Positions 26,929 to 41,331 of a stretch of DNA of 64,000 bases are shown here, piece by piece. Position numbers and translations under genes: made by a program. The notes under the pieces are model-generated. The model saw only the letters and a list, made by a program, of their open reading frames with translations. It did no database searches and was not told the origin of the DNA. The DNA comes from Eutreptiella sp. 'Long Island Sound 2002' (Eukaryota; Euglenozoa; Euglenophyceae; Eutreptiales; Eutreptiaceae), in NCBI GenBank assembly GCA_964036045.1, contig OZ038399.1, positions 20,357,670 through 20,421,669 on the forward strand, written 5' to 3'. The first letter of the stretch is position 1. Every line of letters starts with the position of its first letter.

Positions 26929-28218
26929 GTGCAAGGGAGCCTAAAGCCCAGATTTGCGCACACGGGCAAATTCGGGCAAATTCTCTGCTACACGTGCGAT
27001 GTGGTTCGTATGGTACACGAACAGCATGCTGCAGCTTGTTCTGGCCAGAGGGTTAAGTGGTCGAGATATGGGCAATACCAATTTGAAATGTGCATTGTGC
27101 GGGCACGGACTGTTCGGTTCAACCTGGAAATAAGGTTATTCGCGTGCAAGGGCGCCTGAACCTCACATTTGCGCACACGGGCTAATTCGGGCAAATTCTC
27201 TGCTACACGTGCGGGGTGGTTCGTATGGTACACGAACATCATGATGCACCTTGTTTTGGCCAGAGGGTTGAGTGGTCGAGATATGGGCAACACCAATTTG
27301 AAATGGTCATTGTGCGGGCACGCACTGTTCAGTTCAACCTGAAAATAGCGTCCTTCGCGTGCAAGGGAGCCCAAACCTCACATTTGCACACACGGGCAAA
27401 TTCGGGCAAATTCTCTGCTACACGTGCGACGTGGTTCGTATGGTACACGAACAGCATGATGCAGCTTGTTCTGGCCAGAGGGTTGAGTGGTTGTGATATG
27501 GGCAATACCAATTTGAAATGGGCATTGTGCGGGCACGTACTGTGAAGTTCAACCTGAATATAGCGTCATTCGCGTGCAAGGGAGCCTAAAGCCCAGATTT
27601 GCGCACACGGGCAAATTCGGGCAAATTCTCTGCTACACGTGCGATGTGGTTCGTATGGTACACGAACAGCATGCTGCAGCTTGTTCTGGCCAGAGGGTTA
27701 AGTGGTCGAGATATGGGCAATACCAATTTGAAATGGGCATTGTGCGGGCACGTACTGTTCGGTTCAACCTGGAAATAAGGTTATTCGCGTGCAAGGGCGC
27801 CTGAACCTCACGTTTGCACACACGGGCTAATTCGGGCAAATTCTCTGCTACACGTGCGGGGTGGTTCGTATGGTACACGAACATCATGATGCACCTTGTT
27901 TTGGCCAGAGGGTTGAGTGGTCGAGATATGGGCAATACCAATTTGAAATGGTCATTGTGCGGGCACGCACTGTTCAGTTCAACCTGAAAATAGCGTCCTT
28001 CGCGTGCAAGGGAGCCCAAACCTCACATTTGCACACACGGGCAAATTCGGGCAAATTCTCTGCTACACGTGCGACGTGGTTCGTATGGTACACGAACAGC
28101 ATGATGCAGCTTGTTCTGGCCAGAGGGTTGAGTGGTTGTGATATGGGCAATACCAATTTGAAATGGGCATTGTGCGGGCACGTACTGTTCAGTTCAACCT
28201 GAAAATAGCGTCACTCGT
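26929..28218. repeat. Tandem trimer duplication (2 x 645 bp)
   Basis: Units at 26929-27573 and 27574-28218 correspond monomer by monomer. They share CCTAAAGCCCAGATTTGCG starts, GCAAGGGCGCCTGAACC junctions, the CACGGGCTAATTCGGG variant and GGGAGCCCAAACCTC junctions. Confidence 0.85.
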
Positions 28219-31200
28219 GTGCAAGGGAGCCTGAACCTCACATTTCCACACACGGGCGAATTGGGACAAATTCTCTGCTACACGTGCGACGTGGTTCGTA
28301 TGGTACACAAATAGCATGATGCAGCTTGTTGTGGCCAGAGGGTTGAGTGGTTGAGATGTGGGCAATACCAAATTGAAACGGCCATTGTGCGGGCACGTAC
28401 TGTTCAGTTCAACCTGAAAATAGCGTCCCTCGGGTGCAAGGGAGCCTAAACCTCACATTTGCACACACGGGCAAATTCGGGCAAATTCTCTGCTACACGT
28501 GCGACGTGGTTCGTATGGTACACGAATAGCATGATGCAGCTTGTTTTGGCCAGAGGGTTGAGTGGTTGAGATATGGGCAATACCAACTTGAAACGGCCAT
28601 TGTGCGGGCACGTACTGATCAGTTCAACCTGAAAATAGCGTCATTCGCGTGCAAGGGAGCCTAAAGCCCACATTTGCGCACACGGGCAAATTCGGGCAAA
28701 TTCTTTGCTACACGTGCGAGGTGGTTCGTATGGTACACGAACAGCATGATGCAGCTTGTTCTGGCCAGAGGACTGAGTGGTCGCGATATGGGCAACACCA
28801 ATTTGGAATGGTCATTGTGCGGGCACGTACTGTTCAGTTCAACCTGAAAATAGCGTCACTCGTGTGCAAGGGAGCCTGAACCTCACATTTGCACACACGG
28901 GCAAATTCGGGCAAATTCTCTGCTACACGTGCGACGTGGTTCGTATGGTACACGAACAGCATGATGCAGCTTGTTCTGGCCAGAGGGTTGAGTGGTCGCG
29001 ATATGGGCAACACCAATTTGAAATGGGCATTGTGCGGGCACGTACTGTTCAGTTCAACCTGAAAATAGCGTCACTCGTGTGCAAGGGAGCCTGAACCTCA
29101 CATTTGCGCACACGGGCAAATTCGGGCAAATTCTCTGCTACACGTGCGACGTGGTTCATATGGTACACGAATAGCATGATGCAGCTTGTTGTGGCCAGAG
29201 GGTTGAGTGGTTGAGATATGGGCAATACCGAATTGAAACGGGTATTGTGCGGGCATGTACTATTCAGTTCAACCTGAAAATAGCGTCATTCGCGTGCAAG
29301 GGAGCCTAAAGCCCACATATGCGCACACGGGCAAATTCGAGCAAATTCTCTGCTACAGGTGCGATGTGGTTCGTATGGTACACGAACAACATGATGCACC
29401 TTGTTTTGGCCAGAGGGTTGAGTGGTCGAGATATGGGCAATACCAATTTGAAATGGTCATTGTGCGGGCACGCACTGTTCAGTTCAACCTGAAAATAGCG
29501 TCCTTCACGTGCAAGGGAGCCTAAACCTCACATTTGCACACACGGGCAAATTCGGGCAAATTCTCTGCTACACGTGCGACGTGGTTCGTATGGTACACGA
29601 ACAGCATGATGCAGCTTGTTCTGGCCGGAGGGTTGAGTGGTTGTGATATGGGCAATACCAATTTGAAATGGGCATTGTGAGGGCACGTACTGTGAAGTTC
29701 AACCTGAAAATAGCGTCATTCGCGTGCAAGGGAGCCCAAAGCCCAGATTTGCGCACACGGGCAAATTCGGGCAAATTCTCTGCTACACGTGCGATGTGGT
29801 TCGTATGGTACACGAACAACATGCTGCAGCTTGTTCTGGCCAGAGGGTTAAGTGGTCGAGATATGGGCAATACCAATTTGAAATCGGCATTGTGCGGGCA
29901 CATACTGTTCGGTTCAACCTGGAAAATAGGTTATTCGCGTGCAAGGGAGCCTGAACCTCACATTTGCGCACACGGGCAAATTCGGGCAAATTCTCTGCTA
30001 CACGTGCGGGGTGGTTCGTATGGTACACGAACATCATGATGCACTTTGTTTTGGCCAGAGGGTTGAGTGGTCGAGATATGGGCAATACCAATTTGAAATC
30101 GGCATTGTGCGGGCACGTACTGTTCGGTTCAACCTGGAAAATAGGTTATTCGCGTGCAAGGGAGCCTGAACCTCACATTTGCGCACACGGGCAAATTCGG
30201 GCAAATTCTCTGCTACACGTGCGGGGTGGTTCGTATGGTACATGAACATCATGATGCACTTTGTTTTGGCCAGAGGGTTGAGTGGTCGAGATATGGGCAA
30301 TACCAATTTGAAATGGTCATTGTGCGGGCACGCACTGTTCAGTTCAACCTGAAAATAGCGTCCTTCACGTGCAAGGGAGCCTGAACCTCACATTTGCACA
30401 CACGGGCAAATTCGGGCAAATTCTCTGCTACACGTGCGACGTGGTTCGTATGGTACACGAATAGCATGATGCAGCTTGTTGTGGCCAGAGGGTTGAGTGG
30501 TTGAGATATGGGCAATACCAATTTGAAATCGGCATTGTGCGGGCACGTACTGTTCGGTTCAACCTGGAAATAAGGTTATTCGCGTGCAAGGGAGCCTGAA
30601 CCTCACATTTGCGCACACGGGCAAATTCGGGCAAATTCTCTGCTACACGTGCGAGGTGGTTCGTATGGTACACGAACATCATGATGCACCTTGTTTTGAC
30701 CAGGGGGTTGAGTGGTCGAGATATGGGCAATACCAATTTGAAATGGTCATTGTGCGGGCACGCACTGTTCAGTTCAACCTGAAAATAGCGTCCTTCGCGT
30801 GCAAGGGAGCCTAAACCTCACATTTGCACACACGGGCAAATTCGGGCAAATTCTCTGCTACACGTGCGACGTGGTTCGTATGGTACATGAACAGCATGAT
30901 GCAGCTTGTTCTGGCCAGAGGGTTGAGTGGTCGAGATATGGGCAATACCAATTTGAAATCGGCATTGTGCGGGCACGTACTGTGAAGTTCAACCTGAAAA
31001 TAGCGTCACTCGTGTGCAAGGGAGCCTGAACCTCACATTTGCAGACACGGGCAAATTCGGGCAAATTCTCTGCTACATGTGCGAGGTGGTTCGTATGGTA
31101 CACGAACATCATGATGCACCTTGTTTTGACCAGAGGGTTGAGTGGTCGAGATATGGGCAATACCAATTTGGAATGGTCATTGTGCGGGCACGCACTGTTC

Positions 31201-31760
31201 AGTTCAACCTGAAAATAGCGTCCTTCACGTGCAAGGGAGCCTAAACCTCACATTTGCACACACGGGCAAATTCGGGCAAATTCTCTGCTACACGTGCGAC
31301 GTGGTTCGTATGGTACACGAACAGCATGATGCAGCTTGTTCTGGCCAGAGGGTTGAGTGGTTGTGCTATGGGCAATACCAATTTGAAATGGGCATTGTGC
31401 GGGCACGTACTGTTCAGTTCAACCTGAAAATAGCGTCATTCGCGTGCAAGGGAGCCTGAACCTCACATTTGCACACACGTGCAAATTCGGGCAAATTCTC
31501 TGCTACACGTGCGACGTGGTTCGTATGGTACGCGAACAGCATGATGCAGCTTGTTCTGGCCGGAGGGTTGAGTGGTTGTGATATGGGCAATACCAATTTG
31601 AAATGGTCATTGTGCGGGCACGTACTGTGAAGTTCAACCTTAAAATAGCGTCACTCGTGTGCAAGGGAGCCTGAACCTCACATTTGCACACACGGGCAAA
31701 TTCGAGCAAATTCTCTGCTACAGGTGCGATGTGGTTCGTATGGTACACCAACAACATGAT
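27600..31760. repeat. Segment duplicated at 31930-35400
   Basis: Variant monomers match 31930-34470 at an offset of 4300 bp (20 monomers) up to about 30100. From about 30600 they match 34250-35400 at an offset of 3655 bp (17 monomers). The second copy has therefore lost three monomers. Shared rare variants include CTGATCAGTTC, GAGGACTGAGTGG, GGGCATGTACTATTC and the CACATTTCCACACACGGGCGAATTGGG form. Confidence 0.8.
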
Positions 31761-31929
31761 GCACCTTGTTTTGGCCAGAGGGTTGAGTGGTCGAGATATG
31801 GGCAATACCAATTTGGAATGGTCATTGTGCGGGCACGCACTGTTCAGTTCAACCTGAAAATAGCGTCCTTTCGCGTGCAAGGGAGCCTAAACCTCACATT
31901 TGCACACACGGGCAAATTGGGGAAATTCT

Positions 31930-34900
31930 CTGCTACACGTGCGACGTGGTTCGTATGGTACACGAACAGCATGCTGCAGCTTGTTCTGGCCAGAGGGTTA
32001 AGTGGTCGAGATATGGGCAATACCAATTTGAAATGGGCATTGTGCGGCCACGTACTGTTCGGTTCAACCTGGAAATAAGGTTATTCGCGTGCAACGGAGC
32101 CTGAACCTCACATTTGCGCACACGGGCTAATTCGGGCAAATTCTCTGCTACACGTGCGGGGTGGTTCGTATGGTACACGAACATCATGATGCACCTTGTT
32201 TTGGCCAGAGGGTTGAGTGGTCGAGATATGGGCAATACCAATTTGAAATGGTCATTGTGCGGGCACGCACTGTTCAGTTCAACCTGAAAATAGCGTCCTT
32301 CGCGTGCAAGGGAGCCCAAACCTCACATTTGCACACACGGGCAAATTCGGGCAAATTCTCTGCTACACGTGCGACGTGGTTCGTATGGTACACGAACAGC
32401 ATGATGCAGCTTGTTCTGGCCAGAGGGTTGAGTGGTTGTGATATGGGCAATACCAATTTGAAATGGGCATTGTGCGGGTACGTACTGTTCAGTTCAACCT
32501 GAAAATAGCGTCACTCATGTGCAAGGGAGCCTGAACCTCACATTTCCACACACGGGCGAATTGGGACAAATTCTCTGCTACACGTGCGACGTGGTTCGTA
32601 TGGTACACGAATAGCATGATGCAGCTTGTTGTGGCCAGAGGGTTGAGTGGTTGAGATATGGGCAATACCAAATTGAAACGGCCATTGTGCGGGCACGTAC
32701 TGATCAGTTCAACCTGAAAATAGCGTCATTCGCGTGCAAGGGAGCCTAAAGCCCACATTTGCGCACACGGGCAAATTCGGGCAAATTCTCTGCTACACGT
32801 GCGACGTGGTTCATATGGTACACGAATAGCATGATGCAGCTTGTTGTGGCCAGAGGGTTGAGTGGTTGAGATATGGGCAATACCAAATTGAAACGGCCAT
32901 TGTGCGGGCACGTACTGATCAGTTCAACCTGAAAATAGCGTCATTCGCGTGCAAGGGAGCCTAAAGCCCACATTTGCGCACACGGGCAAATTCGGGCAAA
33001 TTCTCTGCTACACGTGCGACGTGGTTCGTATGGTACACTAACAGCATGATGCAGCTTGTTCTGGCCAGAGGACTGAGTGGTCGCGATATGGGCAACACCA
33101 ATTTGGAATGGTCATTGTGCGGGCACGTACTGTTCAGTTCAACCTGAAAATAGCGTCACTCGTGTGCAAGGGAGCCTGAGCCTCACATTTGCACACACGG
33201 GCAAATTCGGGCAAATTCTCTGCTACACGTGCGACGTGGTTTGTATGGTACACGAACAGCATGATGCAGCTTGTTTTGGCCAGAGGGTTGAGTGGTCGCG
33301 ATATGGGCAACACCAATTTGAAATGGGCATTGTGCGGGCACGTACTGTTCAGTTCAACCTGAAAATAGCGTCACTCGTGTGCAAGGGAGCCTGAACCTCA
33401 CATTTGCACACACGGGCAAATTCGGGCAAATTCTCTGCTACACGTGCGACGTGGTTCATATGGTACACGAATAGCATGATGCAGCTTGTTGTGGCCAGAG
33501 GGTTGAGTGGTTGAGATATGGGCAATACCAAATTGAAACGGGTATTGTGCGGGCATGTACTATTCAGTTCAACCTGAAAATAGCGTCATTCGCGTGCAAG
33601 GGAGCCTAAAACCCACATATGCGCACACGGGCAAATTCGGGCAAATTCTCTGCTACAGGTGCAATGTGGTTCGTATGGTACACGAACAACATGATGCACC
33701 TTGTTTTGGCCAGAGGGTTGAGTGGTCGAGATATGGGCAATACCAATTTGAAATGGTCATTGTGCGGGCACGCACTGTTCAGTTCAACCTGAAAATAGCG
33801 TCCTTCGCGTGCAAGGGAGCCTAAACCTCACATTTGCACACACGGGCAAAGTCGGGCAAATTCTCTGCTACACGTGCGACGTGGTTCGTATGGTACACGA
33901 ACAGCATGATGCAGCTTGTTCTGGCCGGAGGGTTGAGTGGTTGTGATATGGGCAATACCAATTTGAAATGGGCATTGTGCGGGCACGTACTGTGAAGTTC
34001 AACCTGAAAATAGCGTCATTAGCGTGCAAGGGAGCCTAAAGCCCAGATTTGCGCACACGGGCAAATTCGGGCAAATTCTCTGCTACACGTGCGATGTGGT
34101 TCGTATGGTACACGAACAACATGCTGCAGCTTGTTCTGGCCAGAGGGTTAAGTGGTCGAGATATGGGCAATACCAATTTGAAATCGGCATTGTGCGGGCA
34201 CGTACTGTTCGGTTCAACCTGGAAATAAGGTTATTCGCGTGCAAGGGAGCCTGAACCTCACATTTGCGCACACGGGCAAATTCGGGCAAATTCTCTGCTA
34301 CACGTGCGGGGTGGTTCGTATGGTCCACGAACATCATGATGCACCTTGTTTTGGCCAGAGGGTTGAGTGGTCGAGATATGGGCAATACCAATTTGAAATG
34401 GTCATTGTGCGGGCACGTACTGTTCAGTTCAACCTGAAAATAGCGTCCTTCGCGTGCAAGGGAGCCTAAACCTCACATTTGCACACACGGGCAAATTCGG
34501 GCAAATTCTCTGCTACACGTGCGACGTGGTTCATATGGTACGCGAACAGCATGATGCAGCTTGTTCTGGCCGGAGGGTTGAGTGGTCGAGATATGGGCAA
34601 TACCAATTTGAAATCGGCATTGTGCGGGCACGTACTGTGAAGTTCAACGTGAAAATAGCGTCACTCGTGTGCAAGGGAGCCTGAACCTCACATTTGCAGA
34701 CACGGGCAAATTCGGGCGAATTCTCTGCTACATGTGCGAGGTGGTTCGTATGGTACACGAACATCATGATGCACCTTGTTTTGACCAGAGGGTTGAGTGG
34801 TCGAGATATGGGCAATACCAATTTGGAATGGTCATTGTGCGGGCACGCACTGTTCAGTTCAACCTGAAAATAGCGTCCTTCACGTGCAAGGGAGCCTAAA

Positions 34901-35400
34901 CCTCACATTTGCACACACGGGCAAATTCGGGCAAATTCTCTGCTACACGTGCGACGTGGTTCGTATGGTACACGAACAGCATGATGCAGCTTGTTCTGGA
35001 CAGAGGGTTGAGTGGTTGTGATATGGGCAATACCAATTTGAAATGGGCATTGTGCGGGCACGTACTGTGAAGTTCAACCTGAAAATAGCGTCATTCGCGT
35101 GCAAGGGAGCCTGAACCTCACATTTGTACACACGTGCAAATTCGGGCAAATTCTCTGCTACACGTGCGACGTGGTTCGTATGGTACGCGAACAGCATGAT
35201 GCACCTTGTTCTGGCCGGAGGGTTGAGTGGTTGTGATATGGGCAATACCAATTTGGAATGGGCATTGTGCGGGCACGTACTGTGAAGTTCAACCTTAAAA
35301 TAGCGTCACTCGTGTGCAAGGGAGCCTGAACCTCACATTTGCACACACGGGCAAATTCGGGCAAATTCCCTGCTACACGTGCGACGTGGTTCCTATGGTA
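31930..35400. repeat. Segment related to 27600-31760
   Basis: This is the second copy of the ordered block described at 27600-31760, shorter by three monomers. Just before it, near 31869, a one-base insertion (CCTTTCGCGTG) is followed about 45 bases later by a one-base loss (GCAAATTGGGGAAATTC). The register is thus restored within one monomer. Confidence 0.8.
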
Positions 35401-35958
35401 CACGAACATCATGATGCAGCTTTGTCTGGCCTGAGGGTTGAGTGGTCGAGATATGGGCAGTACCAATTTGAAATGGGCATTGTGCGGGTGCATACTGTTC
35501 AGTTCGACCTGAAAATAGCGTCCTTCGCGTGCCGGGGAGCCTAAGCCGCACATTTCCACACACGGGCAAATTGGGACAAATTCTCTGCTACACGTGCGAC
35601 GTGGTTCGTATGGTACACGAACAGCATGATGCAGCTTGTTCTGACCGGAGGGTTGAGTGGTTGAGATATGGGCAATACCAATTTGAAATGGGCATTGTGC
35701 GGGCACGTACTGTGAAGTTCAACCTGAAAATAGCGTCATTCGCGTGCAAGGGAGCCTAAAGCCCAGATTTGCACACACGGGCAAATTCGGGCAAATTCTC
35801 TGCTACAGGTGCGACGTGGTTCGTATGGTACACGAACATCATGATGCACCTTGTTTTGACCAGGGGGTTGAGTGGTCGAGATATGAGCAATACCAATTTG
35901 GAATGGTCATTGTGCGGGCACGCACTGTTCAGTTCAACCTGAAAATAGCGTCCTTCAC

Positions 35959-38752
35959 GTGCAAGGGAGCCTAGAACCCACATATGCGCACACGGGCAAA
36001 TTCGAGCAAATTCTCTGCTACAGGTGCGACGTGGTTCGTATGGTACACTCACAGCATGATGCAGCTTGTTTTGGCCAGAGGGTTGAGTGGTTGAGATATA
36101 GGCAATACCAAATTGAAACGGGTATTGTGCGGGCACGTACTATTCAGTTCAACCTGAAAATAGCGTCATTCGCGTGCAAGGGAGCCTAAAACCCACATAT
36201 GCGCACACGGGCAAATTCGAGCAAATTCTCTGCTACAGGTGCGACGTGGTTCGTATGGTACACTAACAGCATGATGCAGGTTGTTCTGGCCAGAGGGTTG
36301 AGTGGTCGAGATATGGGCAATACCAATTTGAAATGGGCATTGTGCGGGCACGTACTGTTCCGTTCAACCTGGAAATAGCGTCATTCGCGTGCAAGGGAGC
36401 CTGAACCTCACATTCGCACACACGTGCAAATTCGGGCAAATTCTCTGCTACACGTGCGAGGTGGTTCGTATGGTACTCGAACAGCATGATGCACCTTGTT
36501 CTGGCCGGAGGGTTGAGTGGTCGAGATATGGGCAATACCAATTTGGAATGGTCATTGTGCGGGCACGCACTGTTCAGTTCAACCTGAAAATAGCGTCCTT
36601 CACGTGCAAGGGAGCCTAAACCTCACATTTGCACACACGGGCAAATTCGGGCAAATTCTCTGCTACATGTGCGAGGTGGTTCGTATGGTACACGAACATC
36701 ATGATGCACCTTGTTTTGACCAGGGGGTTGAGTGGTCGAGATATGGGCAACACCAATTTGAAATGGGCATTGTGCGGGCACGCACTGTTCAGTTCAACCT
36801 GAAAATAGCGTCACTCGTGTGCAAGGGAGCCTAAAGCCCAGATTTGCACACACGGGCAAATTCGGGCAAATTCTCTGCTACATGTGCGAGGTGGTTCGTA
36901 TGGTACACGAACATCATGATGCACCTTGTTTTGACCAGGGGGTTGAGTGGTCGAGATATGGGCAATACCAATTTGGAATGGTCATTGTGCGGGCACGCAC
37001 TGTTCAGTTCAACCTGAAAATAGCGTCCTTCACGTGCAAGGGAGCCTAGAACCCACATATGCGCACACGGGCAAATTCGAGCGAATTCTCTGCTACAGGT
37101 GCGACGTGGTTCGTATGGTACACTCACAGCATGATGCACCTTGTTTTGGCCAGAGGGTTGAGTGGTTGAGATATGGGCAATTCCAAATTGAAACGGGTAT
37201 TGTGCGGGCACGTACTATCCAGTTCAACCTGAAAATAGCGTCATTCGCGTGCAAGGGAGCCTAAAACCCACATATGCGCACACGGGCAAATTCGAGCAAA
37301 TTCTCTGCTACAGGTGCGACGTGGTTCGTATGGTACACTAACAGCATGATGCAGCTTGTTCTGGCCAGAGGGTTGAGTGGTCGAGATATGGGCAATACCA
37401 ATTTGAAATGGGCATTGTGCGGGCACGTACTGTGAAGTTCAACCTGGAAATAGCGTCATTCGCGTGCAACGGAGCCTGAACCTCACATTCGCACACACGT
37501 GCAAATTCGGGCAAATTCTCTGCTACACGTGCGACGTGGTTCGTATGGTACACTAACAGCATGATGCAGCTTGTTCTGGCCAGAGGGTTGAGTGTCGAGA
37601 TATGGGCAATACCAATTTGAAATGGGCATTGTGCGGGCACGTACTGTTCAGTTCAACCTGGAAATAGCGTCATTCGCGTGCAACGGAGCCTGAACCTCAC
37701 ATTTGCACACACGTGCAAATTCGGGCAAATTCTCTGCTACATGTGCGACGTGGTTCGTATGGTACTCGAACAGCATGATGCACCTTGTTCTGGCCGGAGG
37801 GTTGAGTGGTCGAGATATGGGCAATACCAATTTGGAATGGTCATTGTGCGGGCACGCACTGTTCAGTTCAACCTGAAAATAGCGTCCTTCACGTGCAAGG
37901 GAGCCTAAACCTCACATTTGCACACACGGGCAAATTCGGGCAAATTCTCTGCTACATGTGCGAGGTGGTTCGTATGGTACACGAACATCATGATGCACCT
38001 TGTTTTGACCAGGGGGTTGAGTGGTCGAGATATGGGCAACACCAATTTGAAATGGGCATTGTGCGGGCACGTACTGTTCAGTTCAACCTGAAAATAGCGT
38101 CACTCGTGTGCAAGGGAGCCTAAAGCCCAGATTTGCACACACGGGGAAATTCGGGCAAATTCTCTGCTACATGTGCGAGGTGGTTCGTATGGTACACGAA
38201 CATCATGATGCACCTTGTTTTGACCAGGGGGTTGAGTGGTTGAGATATGGGCAATACCAATTTGGAATGGTCATTGTGCGGGCACGCACTGTTCAGTTCA
38301 ACCTGAAAATAGCGTCCTTCACGTGCAAGGGAGCCTAGAACCCACATATGCGCACACGGGCAAATTCGAGCGAATTCTCTGCTACAGGTGCGACGTGGTT
38401 CGTATGGTACACTCACAGCATGATGCAGGTTGTTCTGGCCAGAGGGTTGAGTGGTCGAGATATGGGCAATACCAATTTGAAATGGGCATTGTGCGGGCAC
38501 GTACTGTTCAGTTCAACCTGGAAATAGCGTCATTCGCGTGCAACGGAGCCTGAACCTCAAATTCGCACACACGTGCGAATTCGGGCAAATTCTCTGCTAC
38601 ACGTGCGACGTGGTTCGTATGGTACACTAACAGCATGATGCAGCTTGTTCTGGCCAGAGCGTTGAGTGGTCGAGATATGGGCAATACCAATTTGAAATGG
38701 GCATTGTGCGGGCACGTACTGTTCAGTTCAACCTGGAAAAAGCGTCATTCGC
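35959..38752. repeat. 13-mer higher-order unit, copy 1 (2794 bp)
   Basis: The block starts with a CCTAGAACCCACATATGCG unit and recurs at 38753-41331, first at an offset of 2794 bp and then at 2579 bp. The difference is one monomer, the unit near 37241-37455, which is absent from copy 2. It contains the one-base deletion GAGTGTCGAGATATGGG near 37594, making the unit 37464-37677 214 bp long. Confidence 0.88.
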
Positions 38753-41331
38753 GTGCAACGGAGCCTGAACCTCATATTTGCAGACACGTGCAAATTCGAG
38801 CAAATTCTCTGCTACAGGTGCGACGTGGTTCGTATGGTACACTCACAGCATGATGCAGCTTGTTTTGGCCAGAGGGTTGAGTGGTTGAGATATAGGCAAT
38901 ACCAAATTGAAACGGGTATTGTGCGGGCACGTACTATTCAGTTCAACCTGAAAATAGCGTCATTCGCGTGCAAGGGAGCCTAAAACCCACATATGCGCAC
39001 ACGGGCAAATTCGAGCAAATTCTCTGCTACAGGTGCGACGTGGTTCGTATGGTACACTAACAGCATGATGCAGGTTGTTCTGGCCAGAGGGTTGAGTGGT
39101 CGAGATATGGGCAATACCAATTTGAAATGGGCATTGTGCGGGCACGTACTGTTCCGTTCAACCTGGAAATAGCGTCATTCGCGTGCAAGGGAGCCCGAAC
39201 CTCACATTCGCACACACGTGCAAATTCGGGCAAATTCTCTGCTACACGTGCGAGGTGGTTCGTATGGTACTCGAACAGCATGATGCACCTTGTTCTGGCC
39301 GGAGGGTTGAGTGGTCGAGATATGGGCAATACCAATTTGGAATGGTCATTGTGCGGGCACGCACTGTTCAGTTCAACCTGAAAATAGCGTCCTTCACGTG
39401 CAAGGGAGCCTAAACCTCACATTTGCACACACGGGCAAATTCGGGCAAATTCTCTGCTACATGTGCGAGGTGGTTCGTATGGTACACGAACATCATGATG
39501 CACCTTGTTTTGACCAGGGGGTTGAGTGGTCGAGATATGGGCAACACCAATTTGAAATGGGCATTGTGCGGGCACGCACTGTTCAGTTCAACCTGAAAAT
39601 AGCGTCACTCGTGTGCAAGGGAGCCTAAAGCCCAGATTTGCACACACGGGCAAATTCGGGCAAATTCTCTGCTACATGTGCGAGGTGGTTCGTATGGTAC
39701 ACGAACATCATGATGCACCTTGTTTTGACCAGGGGGTTGAGTGGTCGAGATATGGGCAATACCAATTTGGAATGGTCATTGTGCGGGCACGCACTGTTCA
39801 GTTCAACCTGAAAATAGCGTCCTTCACGTGCAAGGGAGCCTAGAACCCACATATGCGCACACGGGCAAATTCGAGCGAATTCTCTGCTACAGGTGCGACG
39901 TGGTTCGTATGGTACACTCACAGCATGATGCACCTTGTTTTGGCCAGAGGGTTGAGTGGTTGAGATATGGGCAATTCCAAATTGAAACGGGTATTGTGCG
40001 GGCACGTACTATCCAGTTCAACCTGAAAATAGCGTCATTCGCGTGCAAGGGAGCCTAAAACCCACATATGCGCACACGTGCAAATTCGGGCAAATTCTCT
40101 GCTACACGTGCGACGTGGTTCGTATGGTACACTAACAGCATGATGCAGCTTGTTCTGGCCAGAGGGTTGAGTGTCGAGATATGGGCAATACCAATTTGAA
40201 ATGGGCATTGTGCGGGCACGTACTGTTCAGTTCAACCTGGAAATAGCGTCATTCGCGTGCAACGGAGCCTGAACCTCACATTTGCACACACGTGCAAATT
40301 CGGGCAAATTCTCTGCTACATGTGCGACGTGGTTCGTATGGTACTCGAACAGCATGATGCACCTTGTTCTGGCCGGAGGGTTGAGTGGTCGAGATATGGG
40401 CAATACCAATTTGGAATGGTCATTGTGCGGGCACGCACTGTTCAGTTCAACCTGAAAATAGCGTCCTTCACGTGCAAGGGAGCCTAAACCTCACATTTGC
40501 ACACACGGGCAAATTCGGGCAAATTCTCTGCTACATGTGCGAGGTGGTTCGTATGGTACACGAACATCATGATGCACCTTGTTTTGACCAGGGGGTTGAG
40601 TGGTCGAGATATGGGCAACACCAATTTGAAATGGGCATTGTGCGGGCACGTACTGTTCAGTTCAACCTGAAAATAGCGTCACTCGTGTGCAAGGGAGCCT
40701 AAAGCCCAGATTTGCACACACGGGGAAATTCGGGCAAATTCTCTGCTACATGTGCGAGGTGGTTCGTATGGTACACGAACATCATGATGCACCTTGTTTT
40801 GACCAGGGGGTTGAGTGGTTGAGATATGGGCAATACCAATTTGGAATGCTCATTGTGCGGGCACGCACTGTTCAGTTCAACCTGAAAATAGCGTCCTTCA
40901 CGTGCAAGGGAGCCTAGAACCCACATATGCGCAGACGGGCAAATTCGAGCGAATTCTCTGCTACAGGTGCGACGTGGTTCGTATGGTACACTCACAGCAT
41001 GATGCAGGTTGTTCTGGCCAGAGGGTTGAGTGGTCGAGATATGGGCAATACCAATTTGAAATGGGCATTGTGCGGGCACGTACTGTTCAGTTCAACCTGG
41101 AAATAGCGTCATTCGCGTGCAACGGAGCCTGAACCTCAAATTCGCACACACGTGCGAATTCGGGCAAATTCTCTGCTACACGTGCGACGTGGTTCGTATG
41201 GTACACTAACAGCATGATGCAGCTTGTTCTGGCCAGAGGGTTGAGTGGTCGAGATATGGGCAATACCAATTTGAAATGGGCATTGTGCGGGCACGTACTG
41301 TTCAGTTCAACCTGGAAAAAGCGTCATTCGC
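38753..41331. repeat. 12-mer higher-order unit, copy 2 (2579 bp)
   Basis: This copy of 35959-38752 has one monomer missing. It inherits the same one-base deletion (GAGTGTCGAG near 40172, unit 40043-40256 of 214 bp), so the deletion preceded the duplication. Rare shared forms include GGTACTCGAACAGC, ACGTGCGAATTCGGGC and GCAACGGAGCCTGAACC. Confidence 0.88.
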
